DNA from: Hyphomicrobiales bacterium
Lineage (GTDB): Bacteria > Pseudomonadota > Alphaproteobacteria > Rhizobiales > Rhizobiaceae
Reading direction: 5' to 3'
NCBI GenBank assembly: GCA_900470195.1
Contig: UEIJ01000006.1
Location: 1-64,000 of the forward strand
DNA length: 64,000 nt
Shown here: one piece after another, positions 18,118-27,556 of the stretch
Position numbering within the stretch: position 1 is the first letter of the stretch
Layout of the letters: the number at the start of each line of letters is the position of its first letter
Made by a program: the position numbers and the translations under genes
The notes under the pieces: model-generated
What the model was told of the DNA's origin: nothing
The model's database searches: none
The model's input: only the letters and a program-made list of their open reading frames with translations

Positions 18118-21100
18118 ATGAAGATCGAACGCCGTTTCACGAAAGAGAATCAGTCGGCCTATGCGGACATCGCGTTCCGGACTGCGACCAGCGAGATCAA
18201 GAATCCCGATGGGTCCATCGTATTCCGTCTCGAGAACATCAATGTGCCCGCGCAGTTCAGCCAGGTTGCCGCTGACATTCTCGCCCAGAAATATTTTCGC
18301 AAGGCTGGAGTCCCCGCGCAGCTGAAGAAGGTCGAGGAGAACGATGTTCCCTCATGGCTGTGGCGCTCAGTCGCCGATGAGGAAGCGCTCGCCAAGCTGC
18401 CGGAAAACGAACGCTACGGCTCTGAAATGGATGCCTGCCAGGTCTTCGACCGTCTCGCCGGCACCTGGACCTACTGGGGCTGGAAGGGCGGTTATTTTGC
18501 CTCCGAAGAAGACGCCCTCGCCTTCCGCGACGAGCTTGCCTATATGCTCGCAACGCAGCGCGTGGCACCGAACAGCCCACAATGGTTCAACACCGGCCTG
18601 CACTGGGCCTATGGCATCGACGGTCCCGGCCAGGGCCATTTTTATGTCGACTGGCAGACCGGCAAGCTGACCAAGTCCAAGTCGGCTTACGAACATCCGC
18701 AGCCGCATGCCTGCTTCATCCAGTCGGTTGGCGACGATCTGGTCAATGAAGGCGGCATCATGGACCTTTGGGTCCGCGAGGCGCGCCTGTTCAAATATGG
18801 TTCGGGCACCGGTTCCAACTTCTCCTATCTGCGTGGCGAAGGTGAAAAGCTTTCTGGCGGCGGCAAGTCCTCCGGTCTCATGAGCTTCCTCAAGATCGGC
18901 GACCGCGCCGCGGGCGCCATCAAATCTGGCGGCACGACCCGCCGCGCCGCCAAGATGGTGGTCGTTGATATCGATCACCCGGATATCGAGGAATATATCG
19001 ACTGGAAGGTCAAGGAAGAGCAGAAGGTTGCTTCGCTCGTCACCGGTTCCAAGATCGTCAAGCAGCATCTGACCGCCATCATGAAGGCATGTGTCAACTG
19101 CGAAGCAGATAATGACGATTGCTTCGACCCGGCGAAGAACCCTGCCCTGAAGCGTGAAATCAAGGCCGCGAAGAAGAACCAGGTTCCGGAAAACTACGTC
19201 AAGCGCGTGATCCAGTTTGCGCGTCAGGGCTACACTGACATTCAGTTCAAGACCTACGACACGGACTGGGATTCGGAAGCCTATCTCACTGTCTCCGGCC
19301 AGAACTCCAACAACTCCGTCTCGCTGAAGGACGAGTTCCTGCGCGCTGTCGAAAATGATGGCGACTGGAACCTGACCGCACGCCGCGACGGTCGCGTCAT
19401 GAAGACGCTGAAGGCACGCGATCTTTGGGAAAAGATCGGTTATGCCGCCTGGGCATCGGCTGATCCGGGCCTGCACTACAACACGACCATGAACGATTGG
19501 CACACCTGCCCGACGGCTGGTCCGATCCGCGCCTCCAATCCGTGCTCGGAATATATGTTCCTTGACGATACGGCGTGCAATCTGGCGTCGATCAACCTAC
19601 TCACCTATCGCAACAAGGACGGTTCGTTCGACATTGCGGCTTATGAGCATACGGCCCGCCTGTGGACTATCGTTCTCGAAATCTCGGTGATGATGGCGCA
19701 GTTCCCATCCAAGGAAATTGCCCGCCTCTCCTATGAATACCGCACGCTCGGCCTCGGCTACGCCAATATTGGCGGCCTGCTGATGACTTCCGGCATTCCT
19801 TACGACTCCGATGAAGGTCGCGCTATTTGCGGCGCGCTGACCGCGATCATGACCGGCGTGGCCTATGCCACCTCCGCCGAAATGGCGAAGGAACTGGGCA
19901 CCTTCCCGAGCTACGAACCGAACGCACAGCACATGCTGCGCGTCATTCGCAACCATCGTCGTGCCGCACATGGTGAAACGCAAGGGTACGAAGGTCTCGC
20001 TGTTAACCCGGTCGCGCTGATTGCCGAGGATTGCCCGGATCAGGATATGATCGTCCATGCCCGTGCGGCCTGGGACAAGGCGCTGGAACTGGGCGAAAAG
20101 CATGGCTATCGCAATGCACAGGCAACCGTTATCGCGCCCACCGGCACGATCGGCCTCGTCATGGACTGCGACACGACTGGCATCGAACCGGACTTTGCTC
20201 TGGTGAAGTTCAAGAAGCTCGCCGGTGGCGGCTACTTCAAGATCATCAACCGCGCCGTACCGGAAGCCCTGCGCACGCTCGGCTATTCGGAAAGCCAGAT
20301 CGCCGAAATCGAAGCGTATGCAGTCGGCCATGGCAACATCAATCAGGCACCGGGCATCAACCCGTCTTCCCTGAAGTCCAAGGGTTTCACCGATGAGAAG
20401 ATCGAAGCCCTGAATGCGGCTCTGAAAAGCGCATTCGACATCAAGTTCGCTTTCAACAAGTGGACGCTGGGCGAAGATTTCTGCAAGGATGTGCTGAAGC
20501 TCACCGACGAGCAGCTCAACGATTTCTCGTTCGAGATGTTGCCCGCCCTTGGCTTTACCCGCAAGGAAATTGAAGCCGCCAACATCCATGTTTGCGGCGC
20601 AATGACCCTCGAAGGCGCTCCTTTCCTGAAGGGAGAACACTACGCCGTGTTCGACTGCGCCAACCCGTGCGGTAAGATCGGCAAGCGTTATCTCTCGGTA
20701 GATAGCCACATCCGCATGATGGCAGCCGCACAGCCGTTCATTTCGGGCGCGATCTCCAAGACGATCAACATGCCGAACGACGCAACGGTCGAGGACTGCA
20801 AGGACGCATACATGCTGTCCTGGAAGCTGGCGCTCAAGGCTAACGCGCTTTATCGCGATGGTTCCAAGCTTTCGCAGCCACTCAATGCATCGCTGATTGC
20901 CGATGATGAGGACGAAGACGATGCCATCGAGGCGCTGATCGAAGCACCGGCAGCAGCCCGCGCCGTTCAGGTGACGGAGCGGATCGTTGAGAAAGTGGTC
21001 GAAAAGATCGTGCATGAGCGCGAAAAGCTTCCGAACCGCCGTCAGGGCTATACCCAGAAGGCCGTCGTCGGCGGACACAAGGTCTATCTGCGCACTGGCG

Positions 21101-21894
21101 AATTCGGCGACGGACGCCTCGGTGAAATCTTTATCGACATGCACAAGGAAGGCGCCGCCTTCCGCGCAATGATGAACAATTTCGCCATCGCCGTGTCACT
21201 TGGCCTGCAATATGGCGTGCCGCTAGAAGAATATGTGGAGGCTTTCACCTTCACGAAATTCGAACCGGCCGGCATGGTCATCGGTAACGATGCCATCAAG
21301 ACCGCGACCTCGATCATCGATTATGTCTTCCGTGAACTGGCTGTGTCCTATCTCGGTCGCAATGATCTCGCCCATGTCGATACGAGCGATTTCGGCAACA
21401 CGGCGTTGGGCAAAGGCATCAAGGAAGGCAAGACCAATCTGGTTTCGACCGGTTGGACGCGTGGATACAAGCCCACGCTCGTGACGAATTCGAACAACGA
21501 AGCCAAGGGATCGACGAGTTCTGCGCCGCAGGCCTCCAACGTCACGACCTTGAAGTCGACCGCTCCGGCGGGCAGTCGCCCGGCGACAATCGGTCTGGTG
21601 ACGGATGGCGCTACGGCGTTCAAGCGCGAATTCGAGGAACAGCCCGCACCGGCGCAACAGCAGGAAAGCACATCGGCAACTGAGCTGTTCTCGGACAAGG
21701 CGGCTGCAGACGCTGCCTCGGCTCGTGCGGAAAGTGCAAATGCGGCCAAGAAGCTGGAGGCCGATCGCCGTATCAAATCGATGATGCAGGGTTATACGGG
21801 CGACAGCTGCACCGAGTGCCAGAACTTCACCATGGTGCGCAACGGCACCTGCCTGAAGTGCGACACCTGCGGCGCAACGAGCGGCTGCAGCTAA
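18118..21894 (+). CDS. nrdJ: Vitamin B12-dependent class II ribonucleotide reductase
   Basis: A 1258-residue adenosylcobalamin-dependent reductase that makes deoxyribonucleotides, with or without oxygen. The barrel active site is visible as [20 protein letters not shown] (Asn, Cys, Glu and the second Cys), preceded by [14 protein letters not shown] charged ~100-residue insertion around 330-370 and an acidic/alanine-rich linker near 1150-1215 precede the C-terminal redox tail with CTECQNF and [13 protein letters not shown], which feeds electrons and may bind zinc. Length is normal for the long alphaproteobacterial form. MKIERRF at 18118 is chosen; an ATG three codons earlier (18109) is possible. 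A Tn7-like transposon lies just after its stop. Confidence 0.96.
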   Translation: MKIERRFTKENQSAYADIAFRTATSEIKNPDGSIVFRLENINVPAQFSQVAADILAQKYFRKAGVPAQLKKVEENDVPSWLWRSVADEEALAKLPENERYGSEMDACQVFDRLAGTWTYWGWKGGYFASEEDALAFRDELAYMLATQRVAPNSPQWFNTGLHWAYGIDGPGQGHFYVDWQTGKLTKSKSAYEHPQPHACFIQSVGDDLVNEGGIMDLWVREARLFKYGSGTGSNFSYLRGEGEKLSGGGKSSGLMSFLKIGDRAAGAIKSGGTTRRAAKMVVVDIDHPDIEEYIDWKVKEEQKVASLVTGSKIVKQHLTAIMKACVNCEADNDDCFDPAKNPALKREIKAAKKNQVPENYVKRVIQFARQGYTDIQFKTYDTDWDSEAYLTVSGQNSNNSVSLKDEFLRAVENDGDWNLTARRDGRVMKTLKARDLWEKIGYAAWASADPGLHYNTTMNDWHTCPTAGPIRASNPCSEYMFLDDTACNLASINLLTYRNKDGSFDIAAYEHTARLWTIVLEISVMMAQFPSKEIARLSYEYRTLGLGYANIGGLLMTSGIPYDSDEGRAICGALTAIMTGVAYATSAEMAKELGTFPSYEPNAQHMLRVIRNHRRAAHGETQGYEGLAVNPVALIAEDCPDQDMIVHARAAWDKALELGEKHGYRNAQATVIAPTGTIGLVMDCDTTGIEPDFALVKFKKLAGGGYFKIINRAVPEALRTLGYSESQIAEIEAYAVGHGNINQAPGINPSSLKSKGFTDEKIEALNAALKSAFDIKFAFNKWTLGEDFCKDVLKLTDEQLNDFSFEMLPALGFTRKEIEAANIHVCGAMTLEGAPFLKGEHYAVFDCANPCGKIGKRYLSVDSHIRMMAAAQPFISGAISKTINMPNDATVEDCKDAYMLSWKLALKANALYRDGSKLSQPLNASLIADDEDEDDAIEALIEAPAAARAVQVTERIVEKVVEKIVHEREKLPNRRQGYTQKAVVGGHKVYLRTGEFGDGRLGEIFIDMHKEGAAFRAMMNNFAIAVSLGLQYGVPLEEYVEAFTFTKFEPAGMVIGNDAIKTATSIIDYVFRELAVSYLGRNDLAHVDTSDFGNTALGKGIKEGKTNLVSTGWTRGYKPTLVTNSNNEAKGSTSSAPQASNVTTLKSTAPAGSRPATIGLVTDGATAFKREFEEQPAPAQQQESTSATELFSDKAAADAASARAESANAAKKLEADRRIKSMMQGYTGDSCTECQNFTMVRNGTCLKCDTCGATSGCS

Positions 21895-21906
21895 AGCTAA
21901 ATCGTC

Positions 21907-21911
21907 GGTAA
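21907..21911. repeat. Target-site duplication GGTAA, left
   Basis: GGTAA directly left of the transposon's terminal TGT; the identical GGTAA follows the terminal ACA at 45226-45230. A 5-bp duplication is the hallmark of Tn7-type insertion. Confidence 0.92.
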
Positions 21912-21918
21912 TGTGCGC

Positions 21919-21933
21919 GGACGCAAAGTTCCG
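21919..21933 (-). repeat. Left-end TnsB-type repeat L1
   Basis: GGACGCAAAGTTCCG. It differs by one base from the reverse complement of R1 and R2. Probable transposase binding site closest to the left end. Confidence 0.85.
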
Positions 21934-21939
21934 CACTTA

Positions 21940-21954
21940 GGAACCAATGTTCCG
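21940..21954 (-). repeat. Left-end TnsB-type repeat L2
   Basis: GGAACCAATGTTCCG. It differs by one base from the reverse complement of R3 (GGAACCAAAGTTCCG). Confidence 0.8.
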
Positions 21955-22221
21955 TAATCGATATAAGAATATCAATCGGTTACGGAAAAGCATGATCAAT
22001 ACCAATCTGGACACGTTAGCGCGTGTCCAGAAATGGTAATAAGAACAAAAAGTGAAACAATCGGAATAGTAGTGCCAAGCAAGGATCACTACCGAATTTG
22101 TAAAGGGAATTATCCCACGCCGACAGGCAACCCATAATCGCAGATTTTGAGTGAATACCGTGAAGTGCAGTTCGTTCAGACGACTAACCTCTCGAAATGA
22201 GCAAAGGATCAGAGATTCGAC
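21955..22221. other. Transposon left end, non-coding
   Basis: No gene. It holds the promoter of the CBASS operon and the hairpin at 22002-22036. AAGGA at about 22204-22208 is the ribosome binding site of the first CBASS gene. Confidence 0.5.
22002..22036. other. Perfect inverted repeat in transposon left end
   Basis: TCTGGACACG (22006-22015) pairs with CGTGTCCAGA (22022-22031) around TTAGCG, and CCA/TGG extend it on both sides. No T-run follows. It may be a regulator's operator for the CBASS operon or a hairpin insulating cargo from nrdJ read-through. Confidence 0.6.
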
Positions 22222-23421
22222 ATGGATCAGGGTGTGCTTCAAGAACCGCAGCGCAACGATAAGCGAAATAAGCGTGCGACGCTGAGCGCGAATACGAGAG
22301 CACTTGTATGGGCACGGGCTGCGGGTAGATGTCATTTCTGCAATACGTTGTTGATTGGCGACCTGATGACGGGAAATGCTGGTCTAAATAAAGCTTACAT
22401 CGCCCATATCGTGTCAGATTCACCAACGGGGCCCAGGGGGAACAAGAAAGATTCACCGCGTTTGGCGGATGATCCTGAAAATTTAATGTTACTTTGTGAT
22501 CCTCATCATCGTGAAATCGACGCCCCTAAAACAAGGGATAACTATTCCATCGATTTTCTCCAAGGTATCAAACAAAAGCATGAAAAGCGGATAGCCATCG
22601 TAACGTCAATTCGAGAGGATCGGTCGTGTCATATCGTTCGATTTGCGGCAGGAATCGGGAAAAATGAATCGCCCGTCTCGTTCGAGCGAGTAAAGGAAGC
22701 ACTGCTTCCTGAACGATATCCAGCTGATGGAAACAGTATTGATTTGGACGTACCCGATTTAGGCGTCGCAGATCATGATCCCCGCTATTGGTCATTACAT
22801 CAGGATCTGTTGAGACAAAAATTCGCTGAAAAAATCCGAGGGCGACTCGAACGAGGCGAAATTCAACGGTTAGCAGTTTTTGCACTCGCTCCAATGCCAT
22901 TGTTGATTGAATTGGGACGCCTTCTCTCAGACATCACCGATGCTGAAATAAGGCAGCTCTTACGTGAACCTAAGAGCTGGCGATGGGACGATAATGCGAC
23001 CCAATTTAAATTAAATCGGTCAAAACCGGAAAATCCCAAGAAAGCAGCCGCCGTAGCTTTAAAACTTGAGATCAGCGCGCCAATTGATGATGCACGGGTC
23101 CAATCTTCGCTGGATCAAGATGCATCAATTTGGTCGGTTTCAGCAGTTGGAGCCAACAACGATATCCTTCGCTCTCCCGAGCACCTTCAGATTTGGCGAC
23201 AGGAGGTGCGTAGCATCTTAGAAGCCATAAAGAACGATCATCCAGACGCTGACATTCTGCACGTTTTCCCGGCGATCCCGTTGTCGTGTGCAGTCGAATT
23301 GGGCCGAGTTTGGATGCCAAAGGCCCATTTGCCGATGAAGATTTATGATCAAAACCGGGCGAAAGGTGGTTTCGTACCCACCATATCGGTAATCCATGAA
23401 GTTGGAGAAATGGTGCGATGA
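22222..23421 (+). CDS. cap5: CBASS effector: HNH nuclease with SAVED domain (Cap5-like)
   Basis: A 399-residue protein expected to cut DNA once its SAVED domain binds the cyclic nucleotide made by the next gene. The N-terminal HNH nuclease (about 20-110) shows CHFCNTLL, AHIVSDSPTGPRG and ENLMLLCDPHHREID, giving the Cys pair, catalytic His and second zinc/metal ligands. The C-terminal ~200 residues (from about 180) are the SAVED sensor, with AVFALAPMPLLIELGRLL and HVFPAIPLSCAVELGRV, the paired segments typical of SAVED. Its stop overlaps the next start by four bases (ATGA). First gene of a three-gene defence operon that kills or arrests phage-infected cells. Confidence 0.93.
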   Translation: MDQGVLQEPQRNDKRNKRATLSANTRALVWARAAGRCHFCNTLLIGDLMTGNAGLNKAYIAHIVSDSPTGPRGNKKDSPRLADDPENLMLLCDPHHREIDAPKTRDNYSIDFLQGIKQKHEKRIAIVTSIREDRSCHIVRFAAGIGKNESPVSFERVKEALLPERYPADGNSIDLDVPDLGVADHDPRYWSLHQDLLRQKFAEKIRGRLERGEIQRLAVFALAPMPLLIELGRLLSDITDAEIRQLLREPKSWRWDDNATQFKLNRSKPENPKKAAAVALKLEISAPIDDARVQSSLDQDASIWSVSAVGANNDILRSPEHLQIWRQEVRSILEAIKNDHPDADILHVFPAIPLSCAVELGRVWMPKAHLPMKIYDQNRAKGGFVPTISVIHEVGEMVR

Positions 23422-24665
23422 ATCAGGTCGATCCTATTCTGCGTGAGATTTCAAATTATAGTCCCCTTGACGTCATGCTGGCCGACGTTGCCGTCCGGGT
23501 TCAATTAACCCCGACAGAGCATGCGCAGGCTGAAGGGCATTATCATACGTTACACGAATGGCTAAACCGGGACGAAAGCCCACTGCAGGGCTTAGTAGAA
23601 AATTTTTATGCCCAAGGTGGCTTTGCGATAGGAGCCACGACGGCCCGTCACGCTGATGATGCGGACTTTGATATAGACGCAATGGCGCAACTATCTCTGC
23701 AGCCAACTAGCGACCCAGAGGCTGTGCTTGATACATTATATAAATCGATCAAGGGTAAGCCTGGATCCAGATACTGGGAAAAAACAGATCGCAAAACACG
23801 TTGCGTGACTGTCCTCTATGAGGGATCGCATCTGGATATCACTCCTGCAGTGCTAGCGCCCGAAAGAGAAGAACGCACAAGTTATATTTTCCATTCGAAG
23901 AAACTAGAAACCGGGTTCGACAAAAAAACTTTAATTGCCAATCCGTATGGGTTCGCTGAGTGGTTTAAAGCCAGAACCATGCCCGACAGTGCGTTCGGTC
24001 ATTTCTTCGAGAGGCAGGCCCTCGCTTATGACTGGATGCGGCGCGAAGTTTTAGGCGCTGACGCCGAGCCCGTACCTGAGCAAGCTCCTGCCTATCGGAA
24101 ATCTCGTGCCGTTATCGCACTCCAGTTGTTAAAAAGATGGAGAAATATCGCTTATGATGCGCGTCATCCAAGTCACCGCCTCCCCCCATCTGTAGTTTTA
24201 GCACACTCCGTTGCGCTAAATGCAAATTGGACAAATTCCCTATCAGAAGAGCTGATTCACCAAGCTACTTGCCTGATCGTCGCCCTGGAAAAAGCGGAGT
24301 CTGACAGGAAAACTTATGACGTTTGGAACCCGACTTGCGAAAAAGATGATCGACTGACGGATCGGTGGCCGGAAGATTTGAGGGCACAACGAATTTTCAT
24401 TGATGAACTACGCGCATTCGTAGTTGATATGGAGCGACTTCAAAAAGGTCTACCTCTTTCAGAGATTAGGAAAACTTTGGAGCGTCTGTTTGGCGAACGA
24501 CCTGCGAATGATGCCGTGCGTGCATTTATGGATCGCCATGTACGCGATAATGATTCAAATCGGGCAGTGCACATCATTTCGACAGGTAGTGTACCAGCCC
24601 TAGGTTCGTTGGCCACACCAGCATTAGCTCGTCCGACACCAAAAAGCTCACCGTTCGGAGATTAA
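23418..24665 (+). CDS. CBASS cyclic-oligonucleotide synthase (CD-NTase)
   Basis: A 415-residue cGAS/DncV-like nucleotidyltransferase, the phage-sensing enzyme of the operon. The active site is seen as YAQGGFAIGATTA (residues 65-77, GG instead of the usual GS) with the metal-binding DFDID at about 83-87 and a third Asp in SHLDITPAV (residue 140). The helical C-terminal half binds the nucleotide. Which cyclic product it makes cannot be read from sequence; HNH-SAVED partners often respond to cyclic trinucleotides. It is translationally coupled to the effector upstream and to an E2-like gene downstream. Confidence 0.9.
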   Translation: MNQVDPILREISNYSPLDVMLADVAVRVQLTPTEHAQAEGHYHTLHEWLNRDESPLQGLVENFYAQGGFAIGATTARHADDADFDIDAMAQLSLQPTSDPEAVLDTLYKSIKGKPGSRYWEKTDRKTRCVTVLYEGSHLDITPAVLAPEREERTSYIFHSKKLETGFDKKTLIANPYGFAEWFKARTMPDSAFGHFFERQALAYDWMRREVLGADAEPVPEQAPAYRKSRAVIALQLLKRWRNIAYDARHPSHRLPPSVVLAHSVALNANWTNSLSEELIHQATCLIVALEKAESDRKTYDVWNPTCEKDDRLTDRWPEDLRAQRIFIDELRAFVVDMERLQKGLPLSEIRKTLERLFGERPANDAVRAFMDRHVRDNDSNRAVHIISTGSVPALGSLATPALARPTPKSSPFGD

Positions 24666-24669
24666 GACG

Positions 24670-25290
24670 GTGTCCTGGTATTCCGTACGCCAACAAGATG
24701 AGCACTTGCGGGCGCTCAATCCAACATTTCGTTCAACATTTCTGTCGAGATGGATGGGAATTTGGGAAGGCGAACTCACTCCGATTGCGCAGACATATAA
24801 GGTGCGCATACGTTACTTGCCTCGTAGATTCTTGGATAACTTCGTCTTTGGCCATCCATACGTGACCGTGAAAATCCTCGATCCGTTCATTGCGCCAGAC
24901 GTACGTGGAACGGGCGAACGCACGCCCCATATTTATTCTCTGGGTTACGCGCCGGAATTACCAGCGATTTGCGCGTGGGATCCAAAAGAAGATGAGTGGA
25001 CGCCTGAGCAGTTTATTGCAGACACAATTGTCCCTTGGACCATCAAGTGGCTGTTATTTTACGAAGATTGGCTGGATACGGGAGTTTGGCAAGGCAGGGG
25101 CAGACACCCTTCTCCCTTGCCTGCAGCAGGAGATGTAACAATCGCAGAAAATTCGACCTCATCGACGGCAGACCTATTTGCCAACTTCGGCACAAAATAC
25201 GGTTTCTGGTCTTCCACAATAGCGATAGTCCGCTCGAAATACGATCTGCATTGCAGAACAATGTTTCCACTATTCAATTCTCAAGCTTAG
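24670..25290 (+). CDS. E2-like protein of short type II CBASS (Cap2-type)
   Basis: A 206-residue protein, GTG start with CGGAG nine bases before it. The segment TPHIYSLGYAPELPAICAWD followed by EWTPEQFIADTIVPWTIKWL, then YEDWLDTGVWQGRGRHP, has the layout of bacterial ubiquitin-conjugating (E2) domains; Cys101 in PAICAWDP would be the catalytic cysteine. In full type II CBASS an E1-E2 fusion (Cap2) plus the JAB protease Cap3 tether the synthase to a target; here only the E2 part is present and no JAB gene, so this is the short type II arrangement. It likely primes the synthase. The ~60 residue C-terminus beyond is not recognised. Confidence 0.75.
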   Translation: MSWYSVRQQDEHLRALNPTFRSTFLSRWMGIWEGELTPIAQTYKVRIRYLPRRFLDNFVFGHPYVTVKILDPFIAPDVRGTGERTPHIYSLGYAPELPAICAWDPKEDEWTPEQFIADTIVPWTIKWLLFYEDWLDTGVWQGRGRHPSPLPAAGDVTIAENSTSSTADLFANFGTKYGFWSSTIAIVRSKYDLHCRTMFPLFNSQA

Positions 25291-25389
25291 TGATTTCCGC
25301 TCGTTAAACCAGTGTCGGCTACATGGCCTTGTCTCATGCAAATTATAGAGGGAAAATAATATACAAATTTAAAATAACGGAATTTATAT

Positions 25390-25896
25390 ATGCAACAGGC
25401 TGACTCTCTGGGAGATCAAGCTGCCGTCTACACTCATAGAACGACATCAATCTTGAATGGCATTCTTCAGTATTCCCAATTGATATTCTCCAACCATGTT
25501 GAAGCTTCACGCTTATTTATCTGCGACGATGCGGGAAATTATAAATACGCGATATATGGCGAATTTAGCTTCGAAGAAGGCAAACGAATTGCCCTCAATC
25601 TGCCAACGGCAGACAAATACCTGGACGGATTGAGATGCTCGTCGTTGTGTTATGATGCGTACAAAAGCTATGCGGGATTTCCCGTAGAGGAAGCCGAGCA
25701 ATCGCTGATTTACAAATTCAAAGTAGAAAGACCCGGTAACAGTGGCTTTAGAACGGGTGCATTATACAATATACGTGGATTCGGCATCGAAGAAGCGCCT
25801 TACGAAAGCCACCTGGAGTTTCCCAAACGCATCCGATGGGCGGCAAAGAGCGGCGATATCAGAAAACCAGTGATAGACACCGGTTTCCAATTTTGA
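25390..25896 (+). CDS. Uncharacterised protein
   Basis: A 168-residue protein I do not recognise. It has no signal peptide and no membrane segment; the sequence is mixed with aromatic residues and a central GKRIALNLPTADKYLDGLRC. It begins 100 bases after the CBASS operon in an AT-rich stretch and ends 44 bases before the PPP-type phosphatase gene, so it could belong to either unit. Weak ribosome binding site. Low GC suggests transfer with the cargo. Confidence 0.6.
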   Translation: MQQADSLGDQAAVYTHRTTSILNGILQYSQLIFSNHVEASRLFICDDAGNYKYAIYGEFSFEEGKRIALNLPTADKYLDGLRCSSLCYDAYKSYAGFPVEEAEQSLIYKFKVERPGNSGFRTGALYNIRGFGIEEAPYESHLEFPKRIRWAAKSGDIRKPVIDTGFQF

Positions 25897-25939
25897 CCCA
25901 GCCGGGTGGTGCCGGTCTATTTTTAATAAGGATCGCCAA

Positions 25940-26650
25940 TTGGCTACCCCCCGCGTCACATACGCAATTGGCGACATCCATGGTTGTTCGGAATTGTTGA
26001 AAATTCTCTTAGAGAAAATTCACGAAGACGCCCATGAGCGTGGGAATCATTATCGTCTGATATTTCTTGGCGATATAATCGACCGAGGCCCAGATAGTCG
26101 TGGCGCTATGGAACTTGTTTATCAAGCTCTTCGAGAGGCTCCCGAAAATCGGTTATTATTGGGCAACCACGACGAATTTCTCCTCCGTATTTTGGCGTGT
26201 ACCAATGAGAGCGAGGCCGTCTTATCTCACTGGCATAAGAAAGTGGGCGGTGAACAGACAATCATATCTTATGGATTACTGGGCAACCAACATCCTGTCT
26301 TACTGGCAGAAGAATTTGAAAATCATCACTGTCACCACGTTCAAATGCTTAAATCAGCGGACAATATGATCATCGAGAACGACTACGTTTTCGTACACGC
26401 GGGCATCCGACCAAATGTTCCGCTCGTCGATCAGAAGGAAAAAGATTTGCGCTGGATCAGGCAGGAATTTCTGGATCACACAGAACATCACGAAAAAATC
26501 GTTGTGCACGGGCATACGATTACAGATAATTTCTATCCAGAAATTCGGAATAATCGAATTGCTATAGATACCGGAGCTTATAGAAGCGGTGTTCTCACAG
26601 CCGTAGTTATCGAAAAAGAGGGCCCGCGATTTTTAATGGCTCATCAATAA
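25940..26650 (+). CDS. PPP-family serine/threonine phosphatase
   Basis: A 236-residue metallophosphoesterase of the PPP group that removes phosphate from proteins (or small substrates such as bis-nucleoside tetraphosphates). The metal-binding motifs appear in order: GDIHGC (residues 11-16), LGDIIDRGPDS (about 43-54), LLGNHDEFL (about 74-82), with VFVHAGIRP and VVHGHTI supplying the later histidines. The start is TTG at 25940 after an AAGGA sequence. Gene content around it is defence-related, but a defence role for this enzyme is only an inference. Confidence 0.88.
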   Translation: MATPRVTYAIGDIHGCSELLKILLEKIHEDAHERGNHYRLIFLGDIIDRGPDSRGAMELVYQALREAPENRLLLGNHDEFLLRILACTNESEAVLSHWHKKVGGEQTIISYGLLGNQHPVLLAEEFENHHCHHVQMLKSADNMIIENDYVFVHAGIRPNVPLVDQKEKDLRWIRQEFLDHTEHHEKIVVHGHTITDNFYPEIRNNRIAIDTGAYRSGVLTAVVIEKEGPRFLMAHQ

Positions 26651-26663
26651 AAAAACGTTCTCC

Positions 26664-26858
26664 TCAATCTCCGTCATTCAGCGGACCACCTTTTGACAAA
26701 AAGTCAGTGGCACTGACCGTCTGCTCTTTGCCTATAAACGATATTTCGTAAGTTTTATCGCGTACGCGGAATGACTGAGGGCCGCTTAATTCTGCCTGCC
26801 TAAGCATTTCAACGAAACGCTCATCAAATTCGAGATCGAACTGCCTATCATTGGTCAT
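26664..26858 (-). CDS. Small protein divergent from PIN toxin; possible antitoxin
   Basis: A 64-residue acidic protein with ATG at 26858 and GGGGAG just upstream. It is transcribed away from the PIN-domain gene, whose start is 129 bases to the right. Sequence: DLEFDERFVEMLRQAELSGP then a short region FRVRDKTYEISFIGKEQTV. It could be an antitoxin, which would neutralise the toxin by binding it, but the divergent arrangement is unusual for VapBC, where antitoxin precedes toxin in one operon. No DNA-binding motif is clear. Confidence 0.55.
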   Translation of the reverse strand: MTNDRQFDLEFDERFVEMLRQAELSGPQSFRVRDKTYEISFIGKEQTVSATDFLSKGGPLNDGD

Positions 26859-26986
26859 GCATGTAGCTCCCCGCCGAAGCTTGGGCAAATATAACAGGTC
26901 ACTAATACTCTCCCAATTTATTATTTACTAAATCACTTCGAATTAGCCTTAAGTTCTGATCAACCCGTATCTATCCAGAGTGTCAC

Positions 26987-27529
26987 ATGACTCATTCTTC
27001 TCGCATTCTGTTAGATACCTGCGTGATTTCTCAGTTCACGTACAAGAATCCTTGTGAACACCTTATCACTTGGCTCAAAGCTTTTCCGGAAGATTCTTTG
27101 GCAATTTCGGTAGCGACTGTCACCGAAATTCAGAAAGGCATAGAGAATCTAAGGGCGGCTAATTCACCCCGCGTTCAAGCATTTGAGACTTGGCTTGATG
27201 AACTTTTGACCACAGACATCAACTGCATTCCGCAGTGTACGAAAGTGGCAAGACTTCAAGGTAAAATGGTTTCTGTACCTGCCCTCAAAAATCTTTGGGT
27301 TCCAGACCCAAATGCAAAATCGCCAAAGTACGGGCAGGATCTGCTCATCGCGGCCACCGCCATCTGTCACAACATTCCAATTGCAACGTTGAATATCAAA
27401 GATTTTGAAGCCATTCACGAGTACTTCAGTTTACCCGGATTAATTGATCCAAGCACCTCCGTCTGGCACATTTCGCCGCCATGGCCTCCACAATCTTTGT
27501 CTAATGACCGATCAAATGTCTTGACGTAA
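26987..27529 (+). CDS. vapC: PIN-domain toxin (VapC-like)
   Basis: A 180-residue PIN-fold RNase, expected to cut tRNA or rRNA when freed from its antitoxin. The acidic active site is visible: LLDTCVISQF (Asp10), VTEIQKGIE (Glu), and GQDLLIAATA (Asp), in the order of the VapC family. Slightly longer than a usual VapC (~130-140) because of the C-terminal extension. No antitoxin precedes it on its own strand; the 64-residue divergent gene is the only candidate. Its last codons contain the -35 element of the arsenic operon promoter. Confidence 0.85.
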   Translation: MTHSSRILLDTCVISQFTYKNPCEHLITWLKAFPEDSLAISVATVTEIQKGIENLRAANSPRVQAFETWLDELLTTDINCIPQCTKVARLQGKMVSVPALKNLWVPDPNAKSPKYGQDLLIAATAICHNIPIATLNIKDFEAIHEYFSLPGLIDPSTSVWHISPPWPPQSLSNDRSNVLT

Positions 27530-27556
27530 CCGATATATCCACTATTCTGGATATAT
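27521..27556 (+). promoter_or_regulatory. Promoter and ArsR operator of the arsenic operon
   Basis: TTGACG (27521-27526) and TATTCT (27543-27548) are spaced by 16 bases. An inverted repeat ATATATCC (27533-27540) / GGATATAT (27549-27556) spans the -10 region and reaches the start codon, a typical repressor site. Transcription would begin about seven bases after the -10 element, at the A of the arsR ATG (27555). Confidence 0.7.
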
